Below the pieces are notes generated by a model. That model saw only the letters and a program-made list of their open reading frames with translations. It did not search any database and had not been told where the DNA came from. A program made the translations under genes and the position numbers. Source: Rhodobacter ferrooxidans (GTDB lineage: Bacteria; Pseudomonadota; Alphaproteobacteria; Rhodobacterales; Rhodobacteraceae). From it: a stretch of DNA of 49,810 nucleotides. Positions within the stretch are counted from its first letter, which is position 1. Every line of letters starts with the position of its first letter. The stretch lies in contig NZ_ACYY01000025.1 in the NCBI RefSeq assembly GCF_000176015.1, forward strand, positions 1-49,810, given 5' to 3'. Below, in pieces: positions 42,555 to 49,810 of this stretch.

Positions 42555-43661
42555 TTGACTGTTTCCAATCACACAAACCATACCAATCACACCAACCATA
42601 CCAATCATACCAATCACACCGGGTTTTCGCCGGAAATGTCTGCCTTTGGTGAAGGCTCCTCGATCGCGATGTCGGTGGCGCGGCAGTCGGCGATGCTGGC
42701 GCAGGCCGGCCTGTCGCCCGTCCTCGCCGCACTGAAATGGCCGGATACCACGGAACGTCAAGCGTTCCGCACCCTGAACGGACGGCACCGGCAGCATCTG
42801 ATCGTGAAGGCGCTGATGCAGGGTGTCTCGGTCGATTTCACTCCGGCCCTCCTCGCCGGGGTCGTCACGACGGCAACGCTGAACTGCAACACTCTTGCGC
42901 CGACGGTGACCCTGACGCTGGACAAGGGCAACAGCGCGCTGTGGGAAAGGCAGATCGCCCAGGTGCTGGCCCAGAGATGGCACCGGCCCGAGCGGATCGA
43001 GGAAATCGTCCTGCAGCAGTCCGACATCCTGTCGTTCCTGACCCTTGGTCTGCCCGTGGCAGGCGACACCCATCCCTGGCTGACCACGCTCTTGGATGCC
43101 GTGTTCGAGATGGCCTTCCGCGTCGTGGCCGAGATGAAGCACGCCTTTGCCATGCCCCGCCCGCATGAGCTTTCGCCGGATGTGGCCCCGGTGATCCGCA
43201 CACCGTCGCACGGTTCCTTTCCCAGCGGCCACGCGACCGAGGCCTTTGCGGCAGCCGCCGTTCTTTCGGCGGTCTTTCCCGACCGCGCCCCGCATCTGCG
43301 GCAGATGGCGGCGCGCATTGCGATGAACCGCAGCTTTGGCGGCGTGCATTTCCCGATCGACCACTATGCCGGGGCGATGCTGGGCGATGCTCTGGGCGGT
43401 CTGGCCGCAAGGCGCGCCCTTGGCTTGAACATTTTCAAGGATGCGACGGTGAAATTGGCCCTGCAAACCTCGCTTCCGGAGGTTACGGCGACACTTCCTG
43501 CATTGGTCCCTCCATTGGTCCCTGCATTGGTTTTCGAGGCCGACGTCACGGTCGAGAGGTTTGCCCATGACTCGCCTGTGTTGCAAATGCCGGCCCCGGC
43601 AGGCCCGGCACCTTCTGGGGTTCTGGCCCATCTGGCCGACCTTGTGCGCGACGAATTGTGA
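42555..43661 (+). CDS. PAP2 / vanadium-haloperoxidase-fold protein with Asn-His-Thr repeat
   Basis: The 368-residue protein is read from TTG 42555, which has GGGAGG 7 bases upstream. Residues 5-22 are six Asn-His-Thr units. The core has the metal/phosphate site of PAP2 and vanadium-dependent haloperoxidases in order: Lys195 and Arg202 in KHAFAMPRP, PSGH with Ser224 and His226 in SFPSGHATEA, then Arg259, His265 and Asp269 in NRSFGGVHFPIDH. About 190 residues precede the site, more like haloperoxidases than small phosphatases. No signal peptide or membrane helix is seen. A 12-base repeat at 43501-43530 codes for a Pro-Leu-Val run near the C-terminus. Reaction (halide oxidation or phosphate ester hydrolysis) is undecided. 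It is 15 bases before the subtilase gene. Confidence 0.85.
   Translation: MTVSNHTNHTNHTNHTNHTNHTGFSPEMSAFGEGSSIAMSVARQSAMLAQAGLSPVLAALKWPDTTERQAFRTLNGRHRQHLIVKALMQGVSVDFTPALLAGVVTTATLNCNTLAPTVTLTLDKGNSALWERQIAQVLAQRWHRPERIEEIVLQQSDILSFLTLGLPVAGDTHPWLTTLLDAVFEMAFRVVAEMKHAFAMPRPHELSPDVAPVIRTPSHGSFPSGHATEAFAAAAVLSAVFPDRAPHLRQMAARIAMNRSFGGVHFPIDHYAGAMLGDALGGLAARRALGLNIFKDATVKLALQTSLPEVTATLPALVPPLVPALVFEADVTVERFAHDSPVLQMPAPAGPAPSGVLAHLADLVRDEL
42567..42620 (+). repeat. 9-bp tandem repeat, six copies, coding (Asn-His-Thr)6
   Basis: Six head-to-tail units of the type AATCACACC/AACCATACC with mixed synonymous codons. They encode residues 5-22 of the PAP2-fold protein and are much more AT-rich than the surroundings. 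Confidence 0.93.
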
Positions 43662-43676
43662 AGGGCGGGGTTCGCC

Positions 43677-45443
43677 ATGTTGAATGACATCACCTTCGAC
43701 CCGCCCGTGAGCTTCGTTGGGACGAATGCCGCCCTGCTGCCCTGGAACTATGCCGAGGTGGCAATGCCCCAGATGATCGGCCGGGGCAGCGATCAGCCGC
43801 GCCTCGTGATGGCCTTGCCCACCGCAACCGCGCCGGCGCGCTATGCGGCCATCGGTCCCGGCACTTTTTCCGAACCGGCGGCGACAGTGGACTATATCGC
43901 CGGACTTCACGGGATCGACGAACTTGACCGGTTTGCCGACGCCGACACGCGCTGCTTTCTGGGGCCCGAGACAGATCTGAAACCCACTGATCCGGTAACG
44001 AACGACCCGGCCACAGTGTTCGAGATATTGGCTGAGCCGTGGGAGTTGATCACCGACCGACCGATCTCGCAGGCAGTGGTGATCATCGACGCCGGGATTG
44101 CGTTCTGGAACCGACGGTTTCGAGGTCTGGCCGGTCCGCGGTTCCGCGGCATGCGTTTTTTTGACTTCGACCAGCCCAATGCACCGTCCAACCTTCTGAC
44201 CGACCTCGACATTGCAGCTTACTGCGATCTGGCGGATCGGGAAGGCAATGCCGCCGTCATGCAAAGGCTGGGCGCGCGATATCCCAACAGTGTGTTCGGA
44301 CAGGCCGCCAATCCCGACCCGGACAGTCTGTGGCATGGCACGGCGATTGCCGATCTTGCGGCAGGCGCCGAAGTCGGCACCGCCGATGATGTCGCCTTGT
44401 TCGGGCTGGAACTGCCGCGCGCGGTGATCGCTGACTACAGTGGCGGCATACTGTCCGTGACGCTGGCCATGATCCTTCCCGCGGCAATCGCGATGACCAA
44501 AGACCTTGCCGACAAGCTGACCATCGTGATGCCGCTGGGCTTTCCGGCCGGCCCGCAGGACGGATCCCACCCGGCGGCCGTGGCCATCGACCGTGCCATG
44601 GCGGGGTCGGGTCGCAACAATAACTGCCTTGTCCTGCCCGCAGGAAACCACTTGCAAGACCGTTGCCACGCCCGGCTGACAGGCGGCGGGGCGCGGGCAT
44701 CCGTCCACTGGGACCTGCCACCGGAAGACTACTCGACAAACACGGTCGCGATGTTCGGTGTGGCGGGCCAGCCGGTCAGCCTGGCTGTTGCGGCCCCCGG
44801 CCAGGCGGTGGCAACCCCGGTGACAATGCCGCAGGCGAGCTACTGTTTTGCCGTGCAGAACAATGAAAAGATCGGTGTCCTGGTCCGGGCGCTGGATACG
44901 CCGTCGCGGTCGCAGACCGGGCTTGCCCTGTGGCAGACGGCCGTTACCAAGGACCACAACGGCGCATCCTATGGGCGGTGGACGCTGTCTTCGGTGGCGG
45001 ACATGGACCTGTGGCTGGCGCGCGATGACCGCGACCCGGTGGCCGACCGGGGCCGCCCGCGCCGTCCGTCGCGGTTCTGGGATGCCGGATATACCCGCAC
45101 CGACGCAAATGGCGCCCTGATGCAAAGCGATGATCCCATGTCCGTTATCAAGCGCACGGGCACGCTGTCCGTCCTGGCAACCGCCCGCAACCCGGGCATT
45201 TTTGCCGTGCGGGCCATGGAACGGCTTGGGATGGGCGGCCCCGGACCGTCGGGCTATTCAAGTCGGCGCGAGGACGGGCAACCCGTCGCCAACGCGGCAA
45301 TGGTTGATGAAGGTTGGCCGCACCGGGGGACCATGGCTGCGGCGAATGGCGGGCAGCGCCGGGTGCGGATCAGCGGCACGTCGGCTGCCGCCGGGTCGTT
45401 CGCGCGCATCACGATCCTGCCGAACGTGCCGCCCGGCGGCTGA
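43677..45443 (+). CDS. subtilase-like (S8 family) protein, no signal peptide
   Basis: The 588-residue protein shows the full subtilisin set in the right order: Asp138 in AVVIIDAGIAFWN, His220 in SLWHGTAIADLAAG, oxyanion Asn324 in CLVLPAGNHLQDR, and Ser569 in RISGTSAAAGSFARI. About 240 residues stand between Asn and Ser, far more than in a plain subtilase, so a domain is inserted (about 340-545, with TGLALWQTAVTKDHNGASYG). The Ser motif is only 20 residues from the C-terminus. There is no signal peptide or recognisable propeptide, suggesting a cytosolic or specially exported enzyme. It follows the PAP2-fold gene by 15 bases (same transcript likely) and converges on the SARP-like gene with only 7 bases between. 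Confidence 0.78.
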   Translation: MLNDITFDPPVSFVGTNAALLPWNYAEVAMPQMIGRGSDQPRLVMALPTATAPARYAAIGPGTFSEPAATVDYIAGLHGIDELDRFADADTRCFLGPETDLKPTDPVTNDPATVFEILAEPWELITDRPISQAVVIIDAGIAFWNRRFRGLAGPRFRGMRFFDFDQPNAPSNLLTDLDIAAYCDLADREGNAAVMQRLGARYPNSVFGQAANPDPDSLWHGTAIADLAAGAEVGTADDVALFGLELPRAVIADYSGGILSVTLAMILPAAIAMTKDLADKLTIVMPLGFPAGPQDGSHPAAVAIDRAMAGSGRNNNCLVLPAGNHLQDRCHARLTGGGARASVHWDLPPEDYSTNTVAMFGVAGQPVSLAVAAPGQAVATPVTMPQASYCFAVQNNEKIGVLVRALDTPSRSQTGLALWQTAVTKDHNGASYGRWTLSSVADMDLWLARDDRDPVADRGRPRRPSRFWDAGYTRTDANGALMQSDDPMSVIKRTGTLSVLATARNPGIFAVRAMERLGMGGPGPSGYSSRREDGQPVANAAMVDEGWPHRGTMAAANGGQRRVRISGTSAAAGSFARITILPNVPPGG

Positions 45444-45450
45444 GCCCGCG

Positions 45451-47028
45451 TCAGGCGATGCGCTGGCGCAGCGTTTCGGTATGGCCCAGAGCGCGCAAGG
45501 TGGCCACCGGGTAGTCCGGACTGAGCAGCGCCATCGGGGTGAAGTCCGGCTCCAGCCGCCGCAGACGGCTTGCGTGATGATCGGCACTGGCGCGATCATC
45601 GACCAGCAGCGCCAGCGCCACCAGATAGCGCAATGCCGGACGGTAGAACGGCATCTTGCGGTGGCACTCCAGCGCCGCCTCGCGCGCCATCGCGATCTGG
45701 CCGATGCTCAATGACGTCAGGCAGGCCTGCATGTCCCAGTTGAAACTGTTGGACATCCCCTGCGCCGCCGCCCGCGCCCGCTGGGCGAACTGGTCCGCCG
45801 CCTGATAGTCGCCATGATAGACCAGCGACTGGCCCAGGGCTTCCAGCGCATAAGGGTTCAGGTCCGAAAGCTCGGCCGCCCGCAGCGCAAGATAATGTGC
45901 CTGATCCAGATCATGCTCGATGTTCAGCTTGATCCGCGAGGCCAGCGACAGCACCACCGGATGATCGGCCATCGCGCGCAGGGCATCATCGGCAAAGGCC
46001 CGCGCTTCGGCCACGCCGTCCGGGCCATGATCGCGGAACTCCAGCGCTGACGTCAGCCGGATGAAGCCTCTCCAGGCCAGTGCCAGCCCGCGCATGTCGG
46101 TATCCTGCAGCCGCACAAGCATGTCGTCGGCCTGCGTCAGCCCGGATCGGTCGAACGAATAGATCAGCTTCACCGCACGCGACAGCGAGGCCGGATGACC
46201 AGGCATCGTGGCACTGGCGAGGCTCTCGACCACGCTGCTGACCACCTTGTTGACACAGCGTGAGGCTTCGACAGACTCCCAGACATCCGGTATCGACATT
46301 TCCAGCGACAGCCGACCGGTCCAGACGATCCGGCGGGCGGGAAGGCCGATGACGCGGATAAGAAGCTGGTCCTGCCCGGCATCGCCGAAACACTCCATTT
46401 CGACCAACGCGCTCAGCCTCGGCTGCATGGCCCGGTCGATGTCGGCATCAGACTGGATGACGTCGATGTTGCCGAACAGGATCAGATCGCCGGCGATCCG
46501 TTGCGCGACGGCGTGGGTCAGAAAGCGGCCGCGCGGCGTCACGCCCATGTTCGTCCAGCGCAGCATCACCAGCGGCCGCGCCAAATGTTGCACGGGCGTC
46601 CTTCCACCGGTCTGGGGTGTCAGCGGCTGGCCGGTCACGTGGCTTTCCTCCTGCCGGACGCGCCGGTCGCGCAGCCAGTCGGAAAACTCGGCGTCGCGGA
46701 TGTCCAGATCGCTCAGAAACTCGCCTGCTGCCGTGGCATCAAGTGCGACTTCGGGCTGAAGCCACAGGGTGCTGCGGTCCGCCAAAAGCCTGCCCGCATG
46801 CGGACCCAGCGCCTTGCGCACATTGGACAATGCCTGTCGCAGGCTGCCCGAGGCCTGCTGCGGCTCGCGGTCGCTCCACAGCATGGCCTGCAGCCAGATC
46901 CGTGTCCGCCGCTGACCCGGAGACGCCAGCAGCAAGGCCAGAAGCCCGCGCTCCTTCATTCCGGCAGGGCTGATGTCTTCGCCATCGTCACCGAATACGC
47001 GGAACGGACCATTTAACCGCGCTCGCAT
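45451..47028 (-). CDS. SARP/BTAD-like winged-helix regulator with TPR-like C-terminus
   Basis: The 525-residue protein begins MRARLNGPFRVFGDDGEDIS and has an OmpR/SARP-type DNA-binding domain in residues 1-95: ERGLLALLLASPGQRRTRIW, then LWSDREPQQASGSLRQALSN and VRKALGPHAGRLLADRST. Residues about 145-270 form a domain like those in CadC-type/adenylate-cyclase-linked regulators (RIAGDLILFGNIDVIQSDAD). The C-terminal half is helical repeats of TPR style (ALRAAELSDLNPYALEALGQ; YHGDYQAADQFAQRARAAAQ). No ATPase domain. ATG 47028 is chosen; GTG 47058 is possible. It probably activates nearby genes, perhaps the convergent subtilase/PAP2 pair or the DUF4242 gene. Confidence 0.8.
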   Translation of the reverse strand: MRARLNGPFRVFGDDGEDISPAGMKERGLLALLLASPGQRRTRIWLQAMLWSDREPQQASGSLRQALSNVRKALGPHAGRLLADRSTLWLQPEVALDATAAGEFLSDLDIRDAEFSDWLRDRRVRQEESHVTGQPLTPQTGGRTPVQHLARPLVMLRWTNMGVTPRGRFLTHAVAQRIAGDLILFGNIDVIQSDADIDRAMQPRLSALVEMECFGDAGQDQLLIRVIGLPARRIVWTGRLSLEMSIPDVWESVEASRCVNKVVSSVVESLASATMPGHPASLSRAVKLIYSFDRSGLTQADDMLVRLQDTDMRGLALAWRGFIRLTSALEFRDHGPDGVAEARAFADDALRAMADHPVVLSLASRIKLNIEHDLDQAHYLALRAAELSDLNPYALEALGQSLVYHGDYQAADQFAQRARAAAQGMSNSFNWDMQACLTSLSIGQIAMAREAALECHRKMPFYRPALRYLVALALLVDDRASADHHASRLRRLEPDFTPMALLSPDYPVATLRALGHTETLRQRIA

Positions 47029-47127
47029 CTGCCAACATCCCGTGTCAAAGGCCGTCACAACGACCCAAGGCTCCGAGCGTCAGCTTCCGACATGCTTGAC
47101 CCAGCGTCAACCCATCCTAAAGGCGGC

Positions 47128-47415
47128 TCAATCCACGGCCTCTGGAAAGGCCGGTGTCCCGAAGGCGACAGCATCCGTGATGCGGCGCACCGGAAGACGC
47201 GCGACCTGGCTGTGATTGGCCACGACTTCGGCGCTTTTGGCGGTGTAGAGGCACAGGCACAGGCCGTCCGCCGGCAGATAGGTGGACCCCAGATAGTAGA
47301 TGCGGTCCCCCTCTTGCTGCATCTGCCGCGCAGTTCGCCAACTGGCGGCCGACATTCCCAGAAGTTCAACCGTCGGCGTGTTGCCAACATCCCGCTCGAC
47401 CAGAAAAGTCTTCAT
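47128..47415 (-). CDS. DUF4242-family small protein
   Basis: The 95-residue protein begins MKTFLVERDVGNTPTVELLG and continues with GDRIYYLGSTYLPADGLCLC and RLPVRRITDAVAFGTPAFPE, the layout of DUF4242 (ferredoxin-like fold; one Streptomyces member binds nickel). AGGAG stands 9 bases before the ATG. It is read in the same direction as, and 99 bases upstream of, the SARP-like gene. Function unknown. Confidence 0.75.
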   Translation of the reverse strand: MKTFLVERDVGNTPTVELLGMSAASWRTARQMQQEGDRIYYLGSTYLPADGLCLCLYTAKSAEVVANHSQVARLPVRRITDAVAFGTPAFPEAVD

Positions 47416-47481
47416 CTCATCTCTCCTCTGACTACTCGTTTCAAGGTTCTGCCCCTGCCAGCGTGGCCCATTCGGGCATCG

Positions 47482-48282
47482 TCAGGACTTGGGTTCGGCG
47501 GTACCGACAGGCAAAAGCGCCACATCCGGCGGCTGGACCTCGCGGATCAGCTTTTTCGCGATGGCTTCGCCAAAGCTGTCGAACCCTTCCACCGGCAAGA
47601 CAAAGGCCCCCGCGCCGACGAGCAGCCGGTCATGGTACCACTCGGCAAGGTCCGCGACCTCGTTCTCGATGGCCAGAGCATTGACCACCACATGCATTTC
47701 TTCGGCCCGTTTGCGGGCTTTCGACAAGGGAATATGGCGGCGCGGACGCGGCGAGATGGTCTCATACCCGTCGCCCGAGACATTGACGATCTTGCGCAGA
47801 CCACATTGTCCCGGCTGGGCGAGAAGATCCAGCGATTGCCAAAGCGCACGCCCCAGTCCGGTGTTGCCTTGGACCTTGCGGTTGATCCGCTCCAGATCAG
47901 CCGCCAGAGCTTCGGCCGATCCGGGGCCTGTCAGCCGTACCCAGCGCAGAATCTGAACCGCGATCTCGCTGTCGCCCCACAGCACCACCGCAACATCGAC
48001 GATGCCAGCGACCTGCAGCGCCTGTTGCACGTCGCTGCGCCGGAATGCCGCCGCGTAGCCCTGCTGCTGCAAGGCAAACTCGGCCGCGTCGATGCTTCCA
48101 GAGCCGTCGATGGCCAGAACCAGATCGACATCGGCGCAGTCCCGCGCATGGCTTGTCCCGATCATGGCCGCCAGCGCCGGTAACGCAAGGGCGGAGATCA
48201 CGACAAGGCGGGACGCCAACTTGCGCAAGCGCCGCCCTTGGATGCGGCGGGGTTTGCGGTCTTTGGTGCGGCGCGGGTTCAT
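47482..48282 (-). CDS. DUF1194 von Willebrand factor A-like secreted protein
   Basis: The 266-residue protein has a long basic N-terminus and signal peptide (LASRLVVISALALPALAAMI) ending near SHA-RD. The mature part is DUF1194, a VWA-like fold: the metal-site motif is DLVLAIDGSGSIDAAEFALQ, with the later GNTGLGRALWQSLDLLAQ supplying Thr and IVNVSGDGYETISPRPRRHI the Asp. It is expected in the periplasm or outside. Role unknown; such proteins are common in Rhodobacterales. It follows the EamA transporter gene by 13 bases. Confidence 0.85.
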   Translation of the reverse strand: MNPRRTKDRKPRRIQGRRLRKLASRLVVISALALPALAAMIGTSHARDCADVDLVLAIDGSGSIDAAEFALQQQGYAAAFRRSDVQQALQVAGIVDVAVVLWGDSEIAVQILRWVRLTGPGSAEALAADLERINRKVQGNTGLGRALWQSLDLLAQPGQCGLRKIVNVSGDGYETISPRPRRHIPLSKARKRAEEMHVVVNALAIENEVADLAEWYHDRLLVGAGAFVLPVEGFDSFGEAIAKKLIREVQPPDVALLPVGTAEPKS

Positions 48283-48295
48283 CTTTGATCTCCCC

Positions 48296-49240
48296 CTATT
48301 GCGATGTTGTCAGGCTCGGCCTGGTTGCGGCAAGGCGCAGCTTTGCCCGGATGGGTTCGGGCCGCAGTGCCATGGTCAGGATCGCGGCAAGAACGAGACC
48401 ACCCCCCAGCAGCGCGGCCGGCGCTGGCCGCTCGGCCAGAAACACGATCCCGGCGGCCCCGCCGAACAGGCTTTCGGCCGAGACAAGGATGGCTGCCGTT
48501 GACGCCGAAACACGGGTCTGCGCTGCCGCCGTCAGCGCAAATGCAGCCGCCGTCGAGAATAGCCCCAGATACAGCGCCTCGGGCATGGCCCCCCACCAGT
48601 CTTGCGGGGCCACCGGGTCACCAGCCAGAACCAGCGGGACCGAAATCAGCGCCGCACACAGGCATTGCGCCAACGTTGTCGCGGCAGGCGTCGGAAACCG
48701 CTCCAGGTGGCGCCCGATCAGGATAATCCAGAAAGAATAGAACAGCGCCGAAACCAGACACAGTGCATCGCCGGTGTTGACGGTTGCCAGAGACCACCAG
48801 GCGCCGCTCATCAGCAGGGCCCCCATCAGGACCAGCACGGCCGAAATCACGGTCCGGCCTTGCAGACGATCACGCCAGAACAGAACGCCCAAGACCGGGG
48901 TCAGCACACAAGATGCGTTCACCAGAAAGGAGGCATTCGTCACGGTTGCCGTCTGGTACCCCCATTGCTGCGTCAGCAGCGCCAGCGCGAACATCAGGCT
49001 GCCCGGCCCGACACTGCGAAGCCACCCCTCCGGCCTGGGCCGAAGCCGCTCGCGCCAAACCGGCCAAAGCAGGGCCGGCACGGCGATGCTTGAGCGCAGA
49101 AAAACAGCGCAGACCGGGTCCACGTCCGACAGGATGGTCTTGTTGGCGAGGTTGCCAGACCCCCAAAGGAAGGCGGCCATCAGCAGCAGAAGGCTGGCGC
49201 GACGGGAATGATTGTCGGGAAGGAAGAACCTGCACCGCAT
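48296..49240 (-). CDS. EamA/DMT-family transporter
   Basis: The 314-residue protein has ten hydrophobic segments in two EamA repeats: ASLLLLMAAFLWGSGNLANK, DPVCAVFLRSSIAVPALLWP, GPGSLMFALALLTQQWGYQT, TNASFLVNASCVLTPVLGVL and later AALISVPLVLAGD, AAILVSAESLFGGAAGIVFL. It exports or imports an unknown small molecule. ATG 49240 (MRCRFFLPDNHSRRA) is chosen; in-frame starts at 49268 and 49327 add sequence with no conserved look. Confidence 0.88.
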   Translation of the reverse strand: MRCRFFLPDNHSRRASLLLLMAAFLWGSGNLANKTILSDVDPVCAVFLRSSIAVPALLWPVWRERLRPRPEGWLRSVGPGSLMFALALLTQQWGYQTATVTNASFLVNASCVLTPVLGVLFWRDRLQGRTVISAVLVLMGALLMSGAWWSLATVNTGDALCLVSALFYSFWIILIGRHLERFPTPAATTLAQCLCAALISVPLVLAGDPVAPQDWWGAMPEALYLGLFSTAAAFALTAAAQTRVSASTAAILVSAESLFGGAAGIVFLAERPAPAALLGGGLVLAAILTMALRPEPIRAKLRLAATRPSLTTSQ

Positions 49241-49410
49241 CACATACGCCCCTTGGACTTGAGAACCCATTGCTTGAACCCCGATCGTGACGTTCTGAGT
49301 CCGAATATCGGGAAAGGCCCGTGGCAACTGAGACCCGGTCTAAGGGCGCGGCGTCATCGCACCGCAATCCACGCGTCAAAGCGCCAACTGCATCGACCCC
49401 GCAAAGCCGC

Positions 49411-49514
49411 AGCATCGAGCCATGGATACGCCACTGGCCCGAGGGACCATGGCGAGGGGCTACATCGAGAGCTACAACGGCAGCCTGCGCGACGAATACC
49501 TCCATCAGGCGATC
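49411..49514 (+). pseudogene. IS3-family transposase fragment, frameshifted and interrupted
   Basis: On the plus strand GYIESYNGSLRDEYLHQAIW matches the part of IS3 orfB transposases around the last catalytic Glu. Just upstream, IEP and PW of the usual IEPGSPWENGY lie in another frame, so a frameshift has occurred, and the left part is gone. The match ends exactly where the next IS begins (49515). Confidence 0.7.
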
Positions 49515-49810
49515 TGGACCTGTCGCGGTTTCGTTCCGGTCAGGTGCTCATGTTATGCGGCCTTTCGTTCGAAGGCCACGGGGCTTTTCCAGCCCAATGC
49601 GGAATGCCGACGACGCGGGTTGCAGAAGCCGTTGATGTATCCGAATAGGGCCACTTCGACCTCTCTGCGGGTCTGCCAGTTTCTGCGCCAGATCATTTCT
49701 GCCTTGAGGGATTTGAAAAAACTCTCGACAGCTGCGTTGTCATAGCAGTTGCCTTTCCCGCTCATGGATGGCGTCAGGCCGTGTTTTCGCAGGACTTTCT
49801 GGTAATCGTG
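49515..49810 (-). mobile_element. IS3-family insertion sequence (partial, leaves the window)
   Basis: The element's end is placed at 49515, where TGGACCTGTCGCGGTTTCG begins and the older IS3 fragment stops. Its transposase gene ends 38 bases inside. The other end lies beyond the window, so the terminal repeats cannot be compared. Confidence 0.65.
49553..49810 (-). CDS. IS3-family transposase (OrfB C-terminus, partial)
   Basis: The minus-strand frame is open from the window edge to a TAA at 49553. It reads HDYQKVLRKHGLTPSMSGKG, then NCYDNAAVESFFKSLKAEMI with the catalytic Glu of the DDE triad, and FGYINGFCNPRRRHSALGWK, the usual end of IS3-group integrase-core transposases. The first 200 or so residues, with both Asp, are outside the window. 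Confidence 0.9.
   Translation of the reverse strand, partial: HDYQKVLRKHGLTPSMSGKGNCYDNAAVESFFKSLKAEMIWRRNWQTRREVEVALFGYINGFCNPRRRHSALGWKSPVAFERKAA

Noticed and set aside
42567-42620. Possible CRISPR or VNTR array
   Set aside because: Units are 9 bases, in frame and without spacers, so it is a coding tandem repeat.
42510-45125. 871-codon minus-strand frame opposite the PAP2 and subtilase genes
   Set aside because: Spans two genes with clear catalytic motifs on the plus strand; its own translation shows no domain.

Overview
The window is GC-rich, densely coding DNA from an alphaproteobacterium, most likely a Rhodobacter/Paracoccus-type member of the Rhodobacterales. The evidence is the gene style throughout: a DUF1285 gene beside a MoxR ATPase, an NDUFS6-like zinc finger protein before polA, nsrR next to cydDCABX, a long che operon, PrtD/HlyD export genes, and intergenic GGATATTTGGGC...GATGAA elements placed right after stop codons, which I recall as common in this group. 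Genus and species cannot be told from the window. No rRNA, tRNA or CRISPR array was seen.

Layout. 1-949 (-): MoxR AAA ATPase, cut by the window edge, with a probable frameshift. 1021-5519 (+): DUF1285, hydroxypyruvate isomerase, CHCC zinc finger, DNA polymerase I. 5576-7531 (-): soluble lytic transglycosylase. 7724-9471 (+): dapA and a DMT permease. 9724-11561: Hint-domain protein, small potassium channel (-), smpB. 11641-13692 (+): mercaptopyruvate sulfurtransferase and aromatic aminotransferase. 13972-16009 (-): glnK-amt nitrogen-sensing pair. 16273-18477 (+): PBP1A. 18544-19930 (-): mlaA-mlaC lipid transport pair. 20072-24417 (+): type I secretion ABC exporter and adaptor, RidA-like protein, glycerophosphodiesterase. 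24411-25440 (-): ArsJ-like MFS remnant and a methyltransferase. 25512-32512: nsrR (-) divergent from cydDC-cydAB-cydX (+), the cytochrome bd oxidase and its assembly exporter, with FNR-type boxes before cydD and before cydA.

32777-41972 (-) is one tightly coupled chemotaxis operon, read STAS-cheY-cheA-cheW-mcp-cheW-cheR-cheB-coiled-coil protein. Most junctions overlap by about 4 bases or are only a few bases apart, so the set is probably made as one signalling complex.

42555-49810 looks like accessory DNA: a PAP2/vanadium-haloperoxidase-fold protein with an Asn-His-Thr repeat at its N-terminus, a subtilase-like protein with all four catalytic positions but no signal peptide, a SARP/BTAD-like regulator converging on it, a DUF4242 protein, a DUF1194 von Willebrand-like protein, an EamA transporter, and nested IS3-family debris at the right edge. 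The haloperoxidase-subtilase-SARP neighbourhood is the best candidate here for an undescribed system; its function is unknown.
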